From NCBI RefSeq assembly GCF_030247185.1, contig NC_080571.1:161110352-161174351 (forward strand): 64,000 nt of DNA. The letters are read 5' to 3'. The stretch comes from Malaya genurostris (Eukaryota > Arthropoda > Insecta > Diptera > Culicidae). Below, piece after piece: positions 42,659 through 54,216 of this stretch. Numbering within the stretch: position 1 is the stretch's first letter; each line of letters begins with the position of its first letter. The position numbers were made by a program, and so were the translations under genes. The notes beneath the pieces are model-generated. The model was not told the DNA's origin. It did not search any database and worked only from the letters and a program-made list of their open reading frames with translations.

Positions 42659-43055
42659 GTCAAAGTCAGCATGAGTAATCGGTTCACTACAAATGTGACT
42701 TTGATCTGTTAGAACCAGATCAATTGTAGACGGGTTTTTCACGGAAGAGAAACAAGTAGGATTACTGAGATGAAGAACTGTGAAGTAACCAGCTGAGAGT
42801 TGATTATGAAGTATTTTACCATTACTGTTATTTTGCCTACAGTTCCACTGGACATGCTTAGCATTTAAGTCCCCATTACGAAAAATTTCGATCGATATCT
42901 TGTGAGTTTTTGCAAATCGCCTTTAAAGAAATTTAATTGTTCGCCGGTGCATTGGAATGGCAAATATGCTCCAGCGATGAAATAAATTCCATGAATGGTT
43001 TCAACTTCGATTCCCAAGCTTTCAATAACTTTAGTATTGAAAGAAGGTAAAATTC
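42659..43055 (-). pseudogene. Jockey-type LINE ORF2, central endonuclease part
   Basis: Translated on the minus strand from 43055 it reads LPSFNTKVIESLGIE..., with IAGAYLPF, then a one-base deletion near 42873 inside the VMGDLNAKH motif, and continues in a second frame with NPSTIDLVLTDQ. It belongs between the fragment at 47428-47668 and the MITE. Confidence 0.75.
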
Positions 43056-43347
43056 ACTAATAGTACTGTTGTTGTACCGTTGAATTCCACTATGTTATAT
43101 CACGTCATTACACTCTCACAAAGTCACTATTTTCACAGTCACTATTTTTCCGAAAGTGTATCAAACGTTATAATACAGATACGTATTTCGGAATGCTATT
43201 TGCATCCTTCTTCAGTGTATCGGTTTTATAAGTTTATTGAAAGAATGCTGCAATGAAGTTCCTTTTATACAAACTTAAGTAGGTAGAAACGTAAGTAGGT
43301 AAACCACAAAATGAAAGGTAAAAACAGGTAACAGAAAACTGGAAGAG

Positions 43348-44108
43348 TTAAGTGTTTTCTATGTTTGTTTTTATCTTGGATATGGGTAGTAACTGGAAAA
43401 GCCAAGAAGATCTATTCCCTTGGTCTCGGTTTAATAAAGAGATGGAGTTATTTTTGAAAATTTCTAAACTTTCTGCTGAATCTAATTTCCATGGATTGGA
43501 AATTTGTCTTAAGATTTTTATGTCATTAGTAGAGAGTTCATGATCTTCAAAAAAGGCATGTTCTGCTACTTTTGACTTGAAGTGATGTGGTAGTCCCTTT
43601 TCCAATTCTTTGGATGCTTTCGCTATTTCTGAGATATGTTCCTTGAAACGAATGTCCAGTGTTCTCTTTGTTTGTCCGATGTATATTTTATCGCAATGAG
43701 GACACGAGATTTTGTATACCCCAGACTTTTTCAAATTCTCTGTAGGATCTTTTGTAGAACCTAGTAGAGTTTTCAATTGGTAGTTCATACTGCTGAACAC
43801 TAAATCTAAACCAAATTTTCTTAGTTTTGATTTTAGTGGGTGTGAAATGTTTTGATTGAAGTCCACTGATATTCTTTTAAAATTTTCAGAAGGGGGGGTC
43901 AAAGTTGTAAGTGATTGTTTTTTCAACAGTCTTAATTTTTTATCGAAGATGGTTTGAATTGTATGCTCTGGATATCCATTGAACTTTCCAATTTCGAAAA
44001 TAAAGTTTTTCTCTTTTATCGCAGCATCTTTTCTAAGGGGCAAGGATAGCATTCTGTGAATCATATGGTGGAATGCTGCCATTTTGTGTTGATGGGGATG
44101 ATTAGAAG
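43348..44108 (-). pseudogene. PLE2 GIY-YIG endonuclease part
   Basis: It reads AAFHHMIHRMLSLPLRKDA, then GVYKISCPHCDKIYIGQTKR with RFKEH: the GIY-YIG nuclease of Penelope-like elements. The frame is open to the stop at 43348. It is cut from its RT by the mariner. Confidence 0.82.
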
Positions 44109-44110
44109 TA

Positions 44111-45423
44111 CAAGGTGAGATGAAAAAACTGCAACCAACTTCAGACTGCTGTCATTTCTAAACCGCTCGTCCCACAGCTGTCAGATTTATTCTAGTGACA
44201 GCTCATTATATTATTTACAAGCGCACAAAAGCATTTTGGTGGGAATTTTTCAGAAAAAAAGTTATTTGTGATGGAATTCAAGTGTGATAGTGTGATTGCT
44301 TTGCATTTGGCTGGAAAACCACAAGTGGCTATCGTTAGAGCCCTCCAGCATTTAAAAGTGAATAAATCTTTTGTGTCTCGTACCATCGCTCGTTACCGTG
44401 ATACTGGTAGCGTAGCCCGACGTCAAGGAAGTGGACGAAAAAAAACAGCAACATCGGCAGAAATGGTTCGAAAAGTGAAGAAGCGAATTGAACGAAATCC
44501 GCGTCGCAGTGGCCGAAAAATGGCTCGTGAGCTGAACATATCGCAATATGCCATTCGGCAAATATTGAAAAATGAGCTTGGACTAAAGCCATTGAAGTTC
44601 CAAAAAGTGCAAGATCTTACTGATGCGCAAAAAAAAGTTAGACTCGAAAAAGCTAAAGAGTTGCTTCGCTTGGCCGAAAGTGGTGAACTGCCGAATTTGG
44701 TTTTCTCCGATGAGAAACCATTCGTTATCCAGCAGTTTGTAAACAAACAAAATGATCGTGTTTACTTGCCAGAGAGGTCAGCTGAAAATTTGCAACTTCG
44801 GTTGGCCACCAGAACTCAAAAGCCGGCCATGGTGATGGTGTGGGCCGCCATAACAGCCGATGGTCGCTCGCCGCTCGTATTCATCGACCGTGGGGTCAAA
44901 ATAAATGCGCAAATCTATCGCGAAAATATTTTGGAGGGAGTTCTGAAGCCCTGGGCACGCAAACATTTCGGCCGCAGACCTTGGACATTCCAACAGGACT
45001 CAGCACCATCGCACTCAGCACGCGCCACCCAAGAATGGTTAAGAAATGAGGTTCCTCGCTTCATTTCCACCGCACAATGGCCACCAAAATCTCCGGATGC
45101 CAATCCGTTGGACTATTGTGCCTGGGGTATTTTGGAAAGCAAGGTTGGCACTAAAAAATACCAAAGTGTCGATCATCTCAAGCAAGCGCTTCGCCGAGAA
45201 TGGGACAAAATACCGCAGAGCCACTTTCGGGCAGCGTGTGATGGTTTCATTGGCCGTTTGAAGGCCATAGTTCGTGCCAAAGGTGGCCAATTCGAACAAA
45301 TCTAAACCGATTCTCAAATTTGATGTTATTTCCGACATTTTTTGCTTTCATTCAATAAAATTTAAAAAAAAAATGAAAAAATTATGGCGTTTTACTTTGT
45401 TGCAGTTTTTTCATCTCACCTTG
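44111..45423 (+). mobile_element. Intact DD37D mariner-type transposon
   Basis: 1313 bp, with perfect 25-bp terminal inverted repeats (44111-44135 and 45399-45423, starting CAAGGTGAGATG) and a TA duplication (44109-44110, 45424-45425). It carries one intact transposase ORF. Perfect repeats and an open frame suggest recent activity. It is the innermost insertion of the unit 4 nest. Confidence 0.93.
44268..45305 (+). CDS. Tc1/mariner transposase, DD37D type
   Basis: 345 residues, the usual family length. The N-terminal half has two helix-turn-helix DNA-binding regions (SVIALHLAGKPQVAIVRAL and ARELNISQYAIRQILKNE) joined by a basic linker GSGRKK. The catalytic core shows FSDEKPF (D about 148), FQQDSAPSHSA (D about 244) and SPDANPLDYCAWG. 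The last acidic residue, D about 282, is 37 residues after the second, so the signature is DD37D, as in the maT/ITmD37D group rather than mariner DD34D or Tc1 DD34E. It cuts and pastes the element at TA. The start at 44268 precedes MEFKCDSV, and the frame is intact. AATAAAA follows near 45354. Confidence 0.93.
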   Translation: MMEFKCDSVIALHLAGKPQVAIVRALQHLKVNKSFVSRTIARYRDTGSVARRQGSGRKKTATSAEMVRKVKKRIERNPRRSGRKMARELNISQYAIRQILKNELGLKPLKFQKVQDLTDAQKKVRLEKAKELLRLAESGELPNLVFSDEKPFVIQQFVNKQNDRVYLPERSAENLQLRLATRTQKPAMVMVWAAITADGRSPLVFIDRGVKINAQIYRENILEGVLKPWARKHFGRRPWTFQQDSAPSHSARATQEWLRNEVPRFISTAQWPPKSPDANPLDYCAWGILESKVGTKKYQSVDHLKQALRREWDKIPQSHFRAACDGFIGRLKAIVRAKGGQFEQI

Positions 45424-45425
45424 TA

Positions 45426-46366
45426 TTTGGTATGACACGGTCCGTATTGGTTGGCTTCCTATATATTTCGAAAGTTAAGGATTTTGCCTCCCGGACAATA
45501 AGAATATCCAAGAAAGGTAAACTGTTGTCTTTCTCTTCCTCATAGGTGAATTTAATATTTTTATGTAAATTATTAATTATTTCTAAAAAGTTCGATAAAT
45601 CGTTGCGTTTGATGATGCAAAATATATCATCTACGTATCTCCACCAGCGATTAGGTAATAATCCCTGCTTATTTAGAAGTTCTTCAAGGTTTGCCATGAA
45701 TAATTCACATAAAAACGGGGAGAGTGGATTGCCCATTGGTGCCCCTTGTAATTGTTTATAAAATTCCCCTCTGAATTTGAAATAATTTACATCCATACAA
45801 AGCCGGGTTAGAGTAAGATAAGACCGTACTTTGCATTTCCATAAACTACTACTATTTTGTTGAAGTAACCAATCTTCCAACAGATTGATTGAGTCCTTCA
45901 CTGGGACACTTGGGAATAAGGCGGTTACATCGAAAGATACCATCATTTCGTCATCTTTGATATCGCCTGAATTCTGAAGTTGAGTAACGAATGTCTGTGT
46001 GTTAGGAACTAATTTACTGAAGAATTTTTTTGGCATAGATTGGAATTCTTTTACTAGCCATTTGGATATTTTTTTAGTTGGGGCCCCTACTGAAGAAATG
46101 ATTTCCCTTATTTCGTTACCAGGTTTATGAACCTTTGGTAGTCCTTTTATTTTGGATAAAGAAGGGTTAGAAACTTTGAGACTACTGAGATTGATATCGA
46201 AGTTTGGGTTGCATTCATGAAGAGTTTTATCTACTTTTTTAATAATATCTGGAAGGGGGTCGGCTCTTTGTTTCCTATAAGGGCCGTCATTGATTTTTTT
46301 TAATTATCAGATTATCATAATCTTCTTTGTCCATAATTACCACTTTGTTTCCCTTATCAGCCTTAA
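45426..46366 (-). pseudogene. PLE2 reverse transcriptase part
   Basis: The frame covers KGLPKVHKPGNEIREIISSV through FDVTALFPSVP, QGAPMGNPLSPFLCELFMAN and RYVDDIFC to the mariner site. Near 46298 a T run breaks the frame before KADKGNK, and the copy ends at 46366 where the inverted copy begins. It therefore lacks about 230 N-terminal residues. Confidence 0.8.
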
Positions 46367-47086
46367 CATATGATTCACAGAATGCTATCCTTGCCCCTTA
46401 GAAAAGATGCTGCGATAAAAGAGAAAAACTTTATTTTCGAAATTGGAAAGTTCAATGGATATCCAGAGCATACAATTCAAACCATCTTCGATAAAAAATT
46501 AAGACTGTTGAAAAAACAATCACTTACAACTTTGACCCCCCCTTCTGAAAATTTTAAAAGAATATCAGTGGACTTCAATCAAAACATTTCACACCCACTA
46601 AAATCAAAACTAAGAAAATTTGGTTTAGATTTAGTGTTCAGCAGTATGAACTACCAATTGAAAACTCTACTAGGTTCTACAAAAGATCCTACAGAGAATT
46701 TGAAAAAGTCTGGGGTATACAAAATCTCGTGTCCTCATTGCGATAAAATATACATCGGACAAACAAAGAGAACACTGGACATTTGTTTCATGGAACATAT
46801 CTCAGAAATAGCGAAAGCATCCAAAGAATTGGAAAAGGGACTACCACATCACTTCAAGTCAAAAGTAGCAGAACATGCCTTTTTTGAAGATCATGAACTC
46901 TCTACTAATGACATAAAAATCTTAAGACAAATTTCCAATCCATGGAAATTAAATTCAGCAGAAAGTTTAGAAATTTTCAAAAATAACTCCATCTCTTTAT
47001 TAAACCGAGACCAAGGGAATAGATCTTCTTGGCTTTTCCAGTTACTACCCATATCCAAGATAAAAACAAACATAGAAAACATTTAA
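46367..47086 (+). pseudogene. PLE2 inverted copy: GIY-YIG nuclease part
   Basis: 238 codons from MIHRMLSLPLRKDA to the stop at 47086. It contains GVYKISCPHCDKIYIGQTKR. One difference from the minus copy is RTLDICFMEH in place of RTLDIRFKEH, which changes the conserved arginine of the nuclease. Bases 47087-47416 are 3' UTR and the tandem-unit start. Confidence 0.8.
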
Positions 47087-47427
47087 CTCTTCCAGTTTTC
47101 TGTTACCTGTTTTTACCTTTCATTTTGTGGTTTACCTACTTACGTTTCTACCTACTTAAGTTTGTATAAAAGGAACTTCATTGCAGCATTCTTTCAATAA
47201 ACTTATAAAACCGATACACTGAAGAAGGATGCAAATAGCATTCCGAAATACGTATCTGTATTGTAACGTTTGATACACTTTCGGAAAAATAGTGACTGTG
47301 AAAATAGTGACTTTGTGAGAGTGTAATGACGTGATATAACATAGTGGAATTCAACGGTACAACAACAGTACTATTAGTGACAACATTCTACTAACAGCTC
47401 AAACAGAAATTTAGTGAGGTAAAATTC

Positions 47428-47668
47428 GATGTTTAATTTGCCGTTGGACAAAAATGGCAACTCCACCACCCATTCCAGTAAACCTGTCAAATCGATGAAC
47501 CACATAATGTGGATTACTTTTCAATTTTACATTTGGTTTAAGAAAAGTTTCTGTCACAACGGCAATATGAATTTTGTGTACTTTGAGAAAATTATAAAAT
47601 TCATCTTCACTCGATTTCAAAGATCGAGCATTCCAATTTAAAATATTCAAATAATTATTTAACATCAC
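47428..47668 (-). pseudogene. Jockey-type LINE ORF2, N-terminal endonuclease part
   Basis: It starts MMLNNYLNILNWNARSLKSS (the N of NWNARS is the conserved endonuclease residue) and runs through VVTETFLKP and GGGVAIFVQ before PLE2 interrupts it. It overlaps the end of ORF1 by 14 bp. Confidence 0.82.
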
Positions 47669-49205
47669 TGTTAAATTTTAAATTCATTATAATATTATTT
47701 GTAAATTTCCATCCGATTTGAAATGCTTCAAAAAGTGATGAAGTCGAATTCATTTGGATGATCATTTGAAAAAGTTGATCTTGTAGGTAGATCATTTTAT
47801 TTTCAGTTATATCGCCTAAATCGACTTCATTTAAAGAAGCGAATGGCATTGAAGGAATATTTGTAGGTAGACTGCCATTAGAAGAAGATGATTTGGCCGG
47901 TCTACCTATTAATAAATTGTTTTCGTTAGAAAAAGAACTGCAAGGCGGTCCTGTGTTTTGATTATTTACATTAGAAGAAATAGGTGATAGATTTCTACCT
48001 AATATACCAGCATAACTGACATTAGAAGAAGATGATGACGAGGTCGATCTACCTGTCAATAAATTGTTTTCGTTAGAAGACGAATTCGCAGGCGTACCTG
48101 TTTTTTGTTCCGAAGAAATCAGTGCCTTAAAAGAATTAGGCGTGGCATTTGTAACGGTTTTTTGATTTTCAGGTATGTTCTGTAAATTTAAGGTCGTTGA
48201 TTTGACTTGTTGTCGAAGCGAACGAGCGTTTAAAATTTTTTCCCTGACAGGACATTTCAAATAATTGGATTTATGATTTCCATTGCAATTTGAACATGAA
48301 AATTTATCAGTGGTTTCATTCATTGGACAAACGTCTTCCGAATGCGATTTACCACAATTCAAACACCGTATATCCATATGACAATTTTTGGTTCCATGAC
48401 CGAAGCCTTGGCAACGACGACATTGCGTTAAGTTTGCAATACGATTATGCCGTTTATAATGTTCCCAATGAATTTTAATGTGGGAAATGAAACGTACTTT
48501 TTCTAAAGTTTTCAAATTGTTCACATCACTTCGATTGAAGTGTATTAGGTAAAGTTCATGGGAAATTCCAGAGCGTGGTTTAGAAGTACAATTCGCTCTT
48601 TTTTTCATAAGTATTACTTGGGAAGGGGCAAAACCAAGCAATTCTTTTAGTTCATTTTTAATTTCATCAATACTTTGATCATTTGATAATCCTTTCAAGA
48701 CAGCCTTGAAGGGTCTGTCTGATTTTATATCATATGAATAAAATTTATGAAGTTTCTCGGACAAATATCGAATAAGTCGTTCGTAATCTTCCAATCCATC
48801 AACCAAGACTCGACATTCTCCTCTTCGTCCGATTTGAAATGAGACTTTTACTTCCGGGAGAAAAGTAGAAAGCTCAGTACGGAATGCTTTGAAGTCGGAA
48901 ATCATCACCGTCACTGGTGGCATAGATTGTTGTTTCTTCCCAGAACGACAAGCGTCCATTTTGGGAATTTTTGAAGAATTTTCTTCTATGTCGCTACAAT
49001 CGGATTCAGGAAGAATCTCGTAAATATTGTTAGACGGCATAGGATCAACGGAAGGGAAATCCGTCCGTTGTCTTTTATTTTTACATTCAGATTCTATAAG
49101 ATCGTGAATGTTATTAGAAAAATGTTGAATAACGGATTGTGATTTATTCCGTATTGAATTATTTTTAGACTTAGGCTTGTTGCCTTTCCGGTTGGACGCA
49201 GGCAT
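47655..49205 (-). CDS. Jockey-type LINE ORF1: Gag-like protein
   Basis: 516 residues, intact. The basic N-terminus is MPASNRKGNKPKSKNN. A domain at about 100-250 (VTVMISDFKAFRTELS... GFAPSQVILMKK) resembles the RNA-binding region of Jockey-type Gag proteins. Three CCHC-type knuckles follow at about 258-320: CRRCQGFGHGTKNC, CLNCGKSHSEDVC and CSNCNGNHKSNYLKC. A Ser/Asn-rich tail follows. It binds element RNA. ORF2 starts just before its stop. Confidence 0.9.
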   Translation of the reverse strand: MPASNRKGNKPKSKNNSIRNKSQSVIQHFSNNIHDLIESECKNKRQRTDFPSVDPMPSNNIYEILPESDCSDIEENSSKIPKMDACRSGKKQQSMPPVTVMISDFKAFRTELSTFLPEVKVSFQIGRRGECRVLVDGLEDYERLIRYLSEKLHKFYSYDIKSDRPFKAVLKGLSNDQSIDEIKNELKELLGFAPSQVILMKKRANCTSKPRSGISHELYLIHFNRSDVNNLKTLEKVRFISHIKIHWEHYKRHNRIANLTQCRRCQGFGHGTKNCHMDIRCLNCGKSHSEDVCPMNETTDKFSCSNCNGNHKSNYLKCPVREKILNARSLRQQVKSTTLNLQNIPENQKTVTNATPNSFKALISSEQKTGTPANSSSNENNLLTGRSTSSSSSSNVSYAGILGRNLSPISSNVNNQNTGPPCSSFSNENNLLIGRPAKSSSSNGSLPTNIPSMPFASLNEVDLGDITENKMIYLQDQLFQMIIQMNSTSSLFEAFQIGWKFTNNIIMNLKFNSDVK

Positions 49206-49501
49206 TTTTGAAATTAATGAAAATTTTAAATTAAATTAACTAGGCTAAATTAGTCTTCGATTAGACTCCTAGCTAGCCTTAAAAAAGGCTGATTAATTTC
49301 TTAGTCACTCTAATATCACTCTTTGTATCACTTAGTCACTCTAATATCACTCTTTTTATCACTTAGTCACTTAGTTAGTGATTCAGGTAGCCTTGAAAAA
49401 GACTGAAGCCTTGAATCAATGAAACTCTAGGTAGCCAGAAAAAAAATTCCAGGAGCCAAGAGCTATACGCGTGCGGTGCGAACGACTGTTCAACACCGAC
49501 G
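49206..49501 (-). promoter_or_regulatory. Jockey-type LINE 5' UTR
   Basis: About 300 bp between the target duplication and the ORF1 ATG. It holds a near-perfect tandem of a 38-bp unit around 49300-49370 (CTTAGTCACTCTAATATCAC). The 5' end (minus strand) starts CGTCGGTGTTGAACAGTCG. An internal promoter is expected here from the family. Confidence 0.55.
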
Positions 49502-49773
49502 AGCATTTCCAATCATAGTTACAAGATGTGTTCAACATCATGTCAAATATATGAGATAATCTTATGAAACATAAAACTCTTCTCTCACGTTATTTTTACA
49601 GGATTTCCATATAACGAATGAAATTTACAGTCTGAGTCAAATTTATTGGCGCGTCTTATAACCATTACTAGATATCCGCACAACATACATTGGAACAATT
49701 TATGAAGCGCATATTATATTCACTTCGAATTTATTTATATAGGTTCATATATACCATATGACCAGTTTTATAA

Positions 49774-49889
<116 letters not shown>

Positions 49890-50417
49890 CTTTCAATGGA
49901 GGTCATACGAATAGCAGATAATTGCCAACTACTACTTTTCTTTGAGGATTCAAGCTATACTAGTATTCCATTCGGTAAGGGAACCTCATGATATTTGCGA
50001 AAGAGAAGTGAGATCCCGAGACTGAAAATAAAACAATGAATCTTACTAGACAGATAGAGTAATGAAATGTACGTACCGGATATATATTTCATGGTCCGTT
50101 AACGCATATCCTTGAACGAAGTTGGATGAGCTGTCTTGTCAGCGATTTAAAATTACATTGAGATGCGAAACTTCCTGAAAAAAATGGTCTGGAGCAGTTG
50201 ATGACTATCGAGGACACAACTATTTACGACTTTCATCGGATTTCCATATAAATTATATGGGATATTTTTTAGCTTTCATTATGATAACGTCCATTTAGAT
50301 TTGACGTACACATTAAATAAAGATTATAAGTTTCCATATAATTTCTATGAATTATATTCTGCATATGATTCATATGACAAATCTAATGAATATAAATAAT
50401 ATTTTCATTTCAGTGTT

Positions 50418-50813
50418 GATGATGTAACCATTAATATGTAAATAGATGTAAAATAACAAGCGATCCGTTAGAAATGCAATCTGCAAATAAATGCCTTTTT
50501 TATGTTAGTTTTAACTGAGTTTTATATACTATACAATCATGTACTATTTCATGTAATTATTATGTGATTTTCCTATGCTCAATAAAGATGTTTAAGTCAT
50601 GTAACTATTACGTGAATTTCTGTTAAAACATATGAAAATAACGTTGTATCCAACGGACAAGTGATATATTATTTACCTATTGAGTAAGATGCATGATATA
50701 TGAACAATCCGATACAATTAATTTATCTACCCCATAGAATTTATGTGAAAAGTTGGGTGGATGAGATTCATGTATGTTTTCAAGTAGAATTAACGTGATT
50801 TCTTTTTTGAGTG
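50418..50813 (+). mobile_element. TIR element S of unit 4, right part
   Basis: S resumes at GATGATGTAACC after W and ends TTTTTTGAGTG before TA (50814-50815). Confidence 0.7.
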
Positions 50814-51060
50814 TATAACTCTGCGTGTAAACAGAGTTGCCAGGTTATTTTTTTAAAAACCTACCAATACTCAAACATTTATCTGGGTTTGTCTGGGTTT
50901 CAGGAATTGGCATATTGTCGCAAGACTGAAATGTAGAGGCGCTGCTTGTTAAGAGATGATACTTTCAGCAAGAGCTGTCAAATCGGTAGGAAAATTTCTA
51001 ATTACTTCACCTTTTCTACAATTTCTTATGAATACGGGCCACTTCATTTGAAAAATCATA

Positions 51061-52658
51061 CACTCAAATAAAAACACGCTTAAAAATAGTTACTCAAAAA
51101 TGAGTAAGATCTCACTCATCTACAGAAAAAGTGGAACAACTCTAATTTAGAGTAACTCCAAAGTTACTCAAATTTGAGTTCTTCCACTGGAAACGATATT
51201 TGGGTAAAATCTACTTATTTACTGAGTAATACTTTATTTGTACATGTACCAAAAATAGAGTAACTATCACTCAAATTTTGAGTGAAATTTTATTTCACAT
51301 ATACCAAATTTGCAAAAAATTGCTCCTTTTCTGAGTGTATTGTATTAAAATATTATGTAATTGAACTCAATACTATATCAAGTGGTGGTTGCTTGGAGTA
51401 GTGTGTCAATCGCAAATTAACATACATGTCAGTTATGCTCAGGCACCAATCATACACTTATTCCTCAGAAATGACATTTGAGCATATTCGGTTTCATTCT
51501 AAAGCACAACACAGAGTTTATCATTCCGGTTTTTGCAGACACAACACCGTTTGTGTTGAGCGACTCACCCTCGAAATACGCGATCTCACTAACAAAATAT
51601 ACAACCTGTTGTTACAAATGGTTATTACAACTTTTAGACTGATCTTGCGAATAGTAACAAAAAAAAAACGAGTTAATGCGTTAAACTCACATTTAAAGTA
51701 GGAGTTACTCAATATCATTCATGATAACTACTCAATTTTTGACGTTTCCATGTATCATTTGAAAATGAGTAACTAGTACTCAAACTTTGAGTAACTTTTT
51801 CTAAGCGTGTAGAATGGTTTCAAATGCCAAATTGAATATTTTACGTGACGAAAATGAATGTTATACGAACATCCCCTAAAATGAATAGAGTCATCACATA
51901 AGGTTTACGTGAATTGACCAAACGTCAAACAATCTACGTGAATTTCCAGTGTAAAAAACTCGATTTTGAAAATGGCGAGCAGTGGTCCTCGAAGTGTAAG
52001 TAGTGTAAATATTTGCGAGTTATTTAATTACAATTTTTTACTCAATCGACCGGACCATTCCAGTATGAAAGTGTCCATGTGTTCAACTGGACCGAGTGCC
52101 TGCTTGAGTCCGGAAGTTTACCCGCTCCTGCCGAATGCTTCAAACAGGCCGTCGGTATGAAGCTAGAGACACTGGAACCATGTAATGCGACTTCAACCTG
52201 CATCGGTAGTGTTGTGGGAGTTCTTGGATCTTGACTGCGGCTTCGGTTGGATGGCAGTGACAACATGAACGATTTCTGGAGGCTTGTCGATTTGAGATAC
52301 CACGACGTTATTAGTTGCTTTTTAAGCCATTGGAATTATATGACAATTTTTTGATATAAATGTTTTATATTTCATGGCATTTTTCATTTCATAGATTTAT
52401 ATCAAAATCTGGCATCTCCCTTTCGACTTCAACCAATATATAAAATAGTAATTTTCTGGTATCTAAATTTGATACGAACTGATAGATGAATGTGAAATAA
52501 GCAGTACATTACATTTTACCTATGAAACACGTAACTTTTACTGGATTATGTATAAAACAGCTTTTAAATGCCAGTCCATTAAAACCTACGTGAAAATTAG
52601 GGTGGAAAATATTCACTTAACTTTTCACGTAATTATAATATGATTATTATTTTGAGTG
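51061..52658 (+). mobile_element. R/T compound of unit 4, complete
   Basis: 1598 bp with CACTCAAATAAAAA at the left, TTATTTTGAGTG at the right, and TA on both sides (51059-51060, 52659-52660). T spans 51075-51809 with its small ORF at 51426. The MBT ORF starts at 51972 with GTAAGT, but exon 2 has the shared TGA near 52233. This copy keeps the R right end that units 1-3 lost, so it shows that T inside R forms one complete TIR-bounded element. Confidence 0.8.
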
Positions 52659-52660
52659 TA

Positions 52661-54214
52661 GTAGAAGTTGAAGAAAAAGTTTTTACTCTGCGGTGCCGAT
52701 CAGAATAAAATTTTTCATAAATTTGTGCAAAATAATCTGTGCAAAATAATTGCACGTTTCCAATAATCATGTATAATTGCCACAATGACGCCAAAATGAA
52801 ATGTCGAGGCCCTGCTTGTTTAGAGATGATACTTTCAGTAAAAGAGATGATACTTTCAGTAATCGCAAAGAATTTTTTAAATTACTTTTTAGCGATTTTT
52901 TTATAAAAATCATAGTAGCTGTGGTAGAAAATGATTTTACTCTGTGGTGGTAACGTTGATCCTAATTTTTTGTGCGGAAACTAACAAAAACTAAAGGATG
53001 AAGCATTCAATTTAGTTCATTACCTTTTTTAAATGCCGTAAAAAACAAGTATCGTGCAAAAAACAAACGGTACTCGATCTATATATTCTAGTACTCGATC
53101 AACATTACACTTGCCTCTGTTTACAACAATGTTGATCCGGTGAAACGTAACCTTGTACAATTTCACACATTTCTAATGATTTTTCATATTTAATCGCAGT
53201 TTACGCTAAAAAAAGTAGTGTTAAATTTGAAATCGATTTTCTCCTACTTCGAGTTTAATTTCATTGCTGATATTTGCACTATTGAATAAACGAAAAAATG
53301 TTGCAAATCGTTGCAGCTGATATGAACATGTTTAGAATAATCTTCCATTTCTTGTTTTTCCGTTTTTCATTTGCAGGTGTCGCTACCAGTAATTCAGTTT
53401 TGCGACAATGTGCATATTGGCACATTGCCGTAAAACTGAAATGTAAGAGCAAATTCAGCAGCTGCAAGATTCATATGGGTGATCTAAAATGTAAATGAAA
53501 CTGAAACAAACGTATCCCCAGCAATCCGTTTTAGTTTTATTTATTCGACCAGTTCTACTGTCAAATTTAAAACTGGTATACATTGCCGTTCTATTTTTTC
53601 TATATTTGAAACACAGATAAAACGCTGCTGAGGCTGCCAGTTTATTTTGTTATAATTTCTAGATTTAAATTTTGAAACTGACATAAATTATGCATCTAGA
53701 ACTAGAACACTCCTGAATATGCCCTAAAGGTGCTGCTTGTTTAGAGATGATACTTTCAACGCTTAAAAATAGTTACTCAAAAATGAGTAAGATCTCATTT
53801 ATTGAGCAATTTGACGTCTCTGTTACTCACACCGATGCAGAGTGCGCAGATCTATTCATATACGAAATTAGAATGTGTGCGAGCTGAAGTCAAAGTTTGT
53901 TGTGGGCTCAATTTTACACTGAGGTAGAACATTTTTGACTCAAATTATACACTGCGAAAAATTCATATAGAATTTCGTAAGCTATGAACTAATGAACCAA
54001 GTAGAAGACAGTTCCATTACGTTTCATGAACGATTTTATGTCTTTTTCAACTGCTCTCTTGACATTGCAGTGTTTTTTATTGCATATATGTCTTCAATAA
54101 TTGACACGATGCGGCTCGACAAAATTCACTGGGTTATTCCGACATACTCACACTAACATTAACCTTTCAACTGCTGAGAATAGCCACACCAACACATTCG
54201 CACGTGGATTGGTC
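52661..54214. repeat. Degenerate repeat region, no gene recognised
   Basis: It holds scattered diverged copies of the S-R spacer (near 52800 and 53730) and an old T start (ACGCTTAAAAATAGTTACTC near 53758). The rest is AT-rich with only short frames. I see no supported gene. Confidence 0.5.
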
Positions 54215-54216
54215 TA

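Larger units (their letters stand above)
43056..47416 (-). mobile_element. PLE2: second Penelope-like element, head-to-head, with mariner inside
   Basis: An 11-bp duplication AGGTAAAATTC flanks it (43045-43055, 47417-47427), the same length as for PLE1. The minus-strand copy (46366-43056) starts inside the RT at KADKGNK, so it lacks the N-terminal part. A plus-strand partial copy (46367-47416) meets it head to head. The mariner at 44111-45423 splits the minus copy. It is a different subfamily from PLE1 (many amino-acid changes, different UTRs). Confidence 0.83.
40135..49501 (-). mobile_element. Jockey-type LINE, split by PLE2 and a MITE
   Basis: Flanked by a 14-bp duplication AGCATTTCCAATCA (40121-40134, 49502-49515) and ending in a poly-A tail (T run at 40135-40151). 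ORF1 and ORF2 are both on the minus strand. ORF2 lacks RNase H, which together with the FCDD RT motif fits the Jockey group. ORF2 is broken three times: PLE2 at 43056-47416, a MITE at 42396-42658, and a one-base deletion near 42873. Confidence 0.88.

Noticed and set aside
44335..45338. Minus-strand frames opposite the mariner transposase
   Set aside because: All lie antisense to an intact transposase ORF with catalytic motifs. No domain is seen in them.
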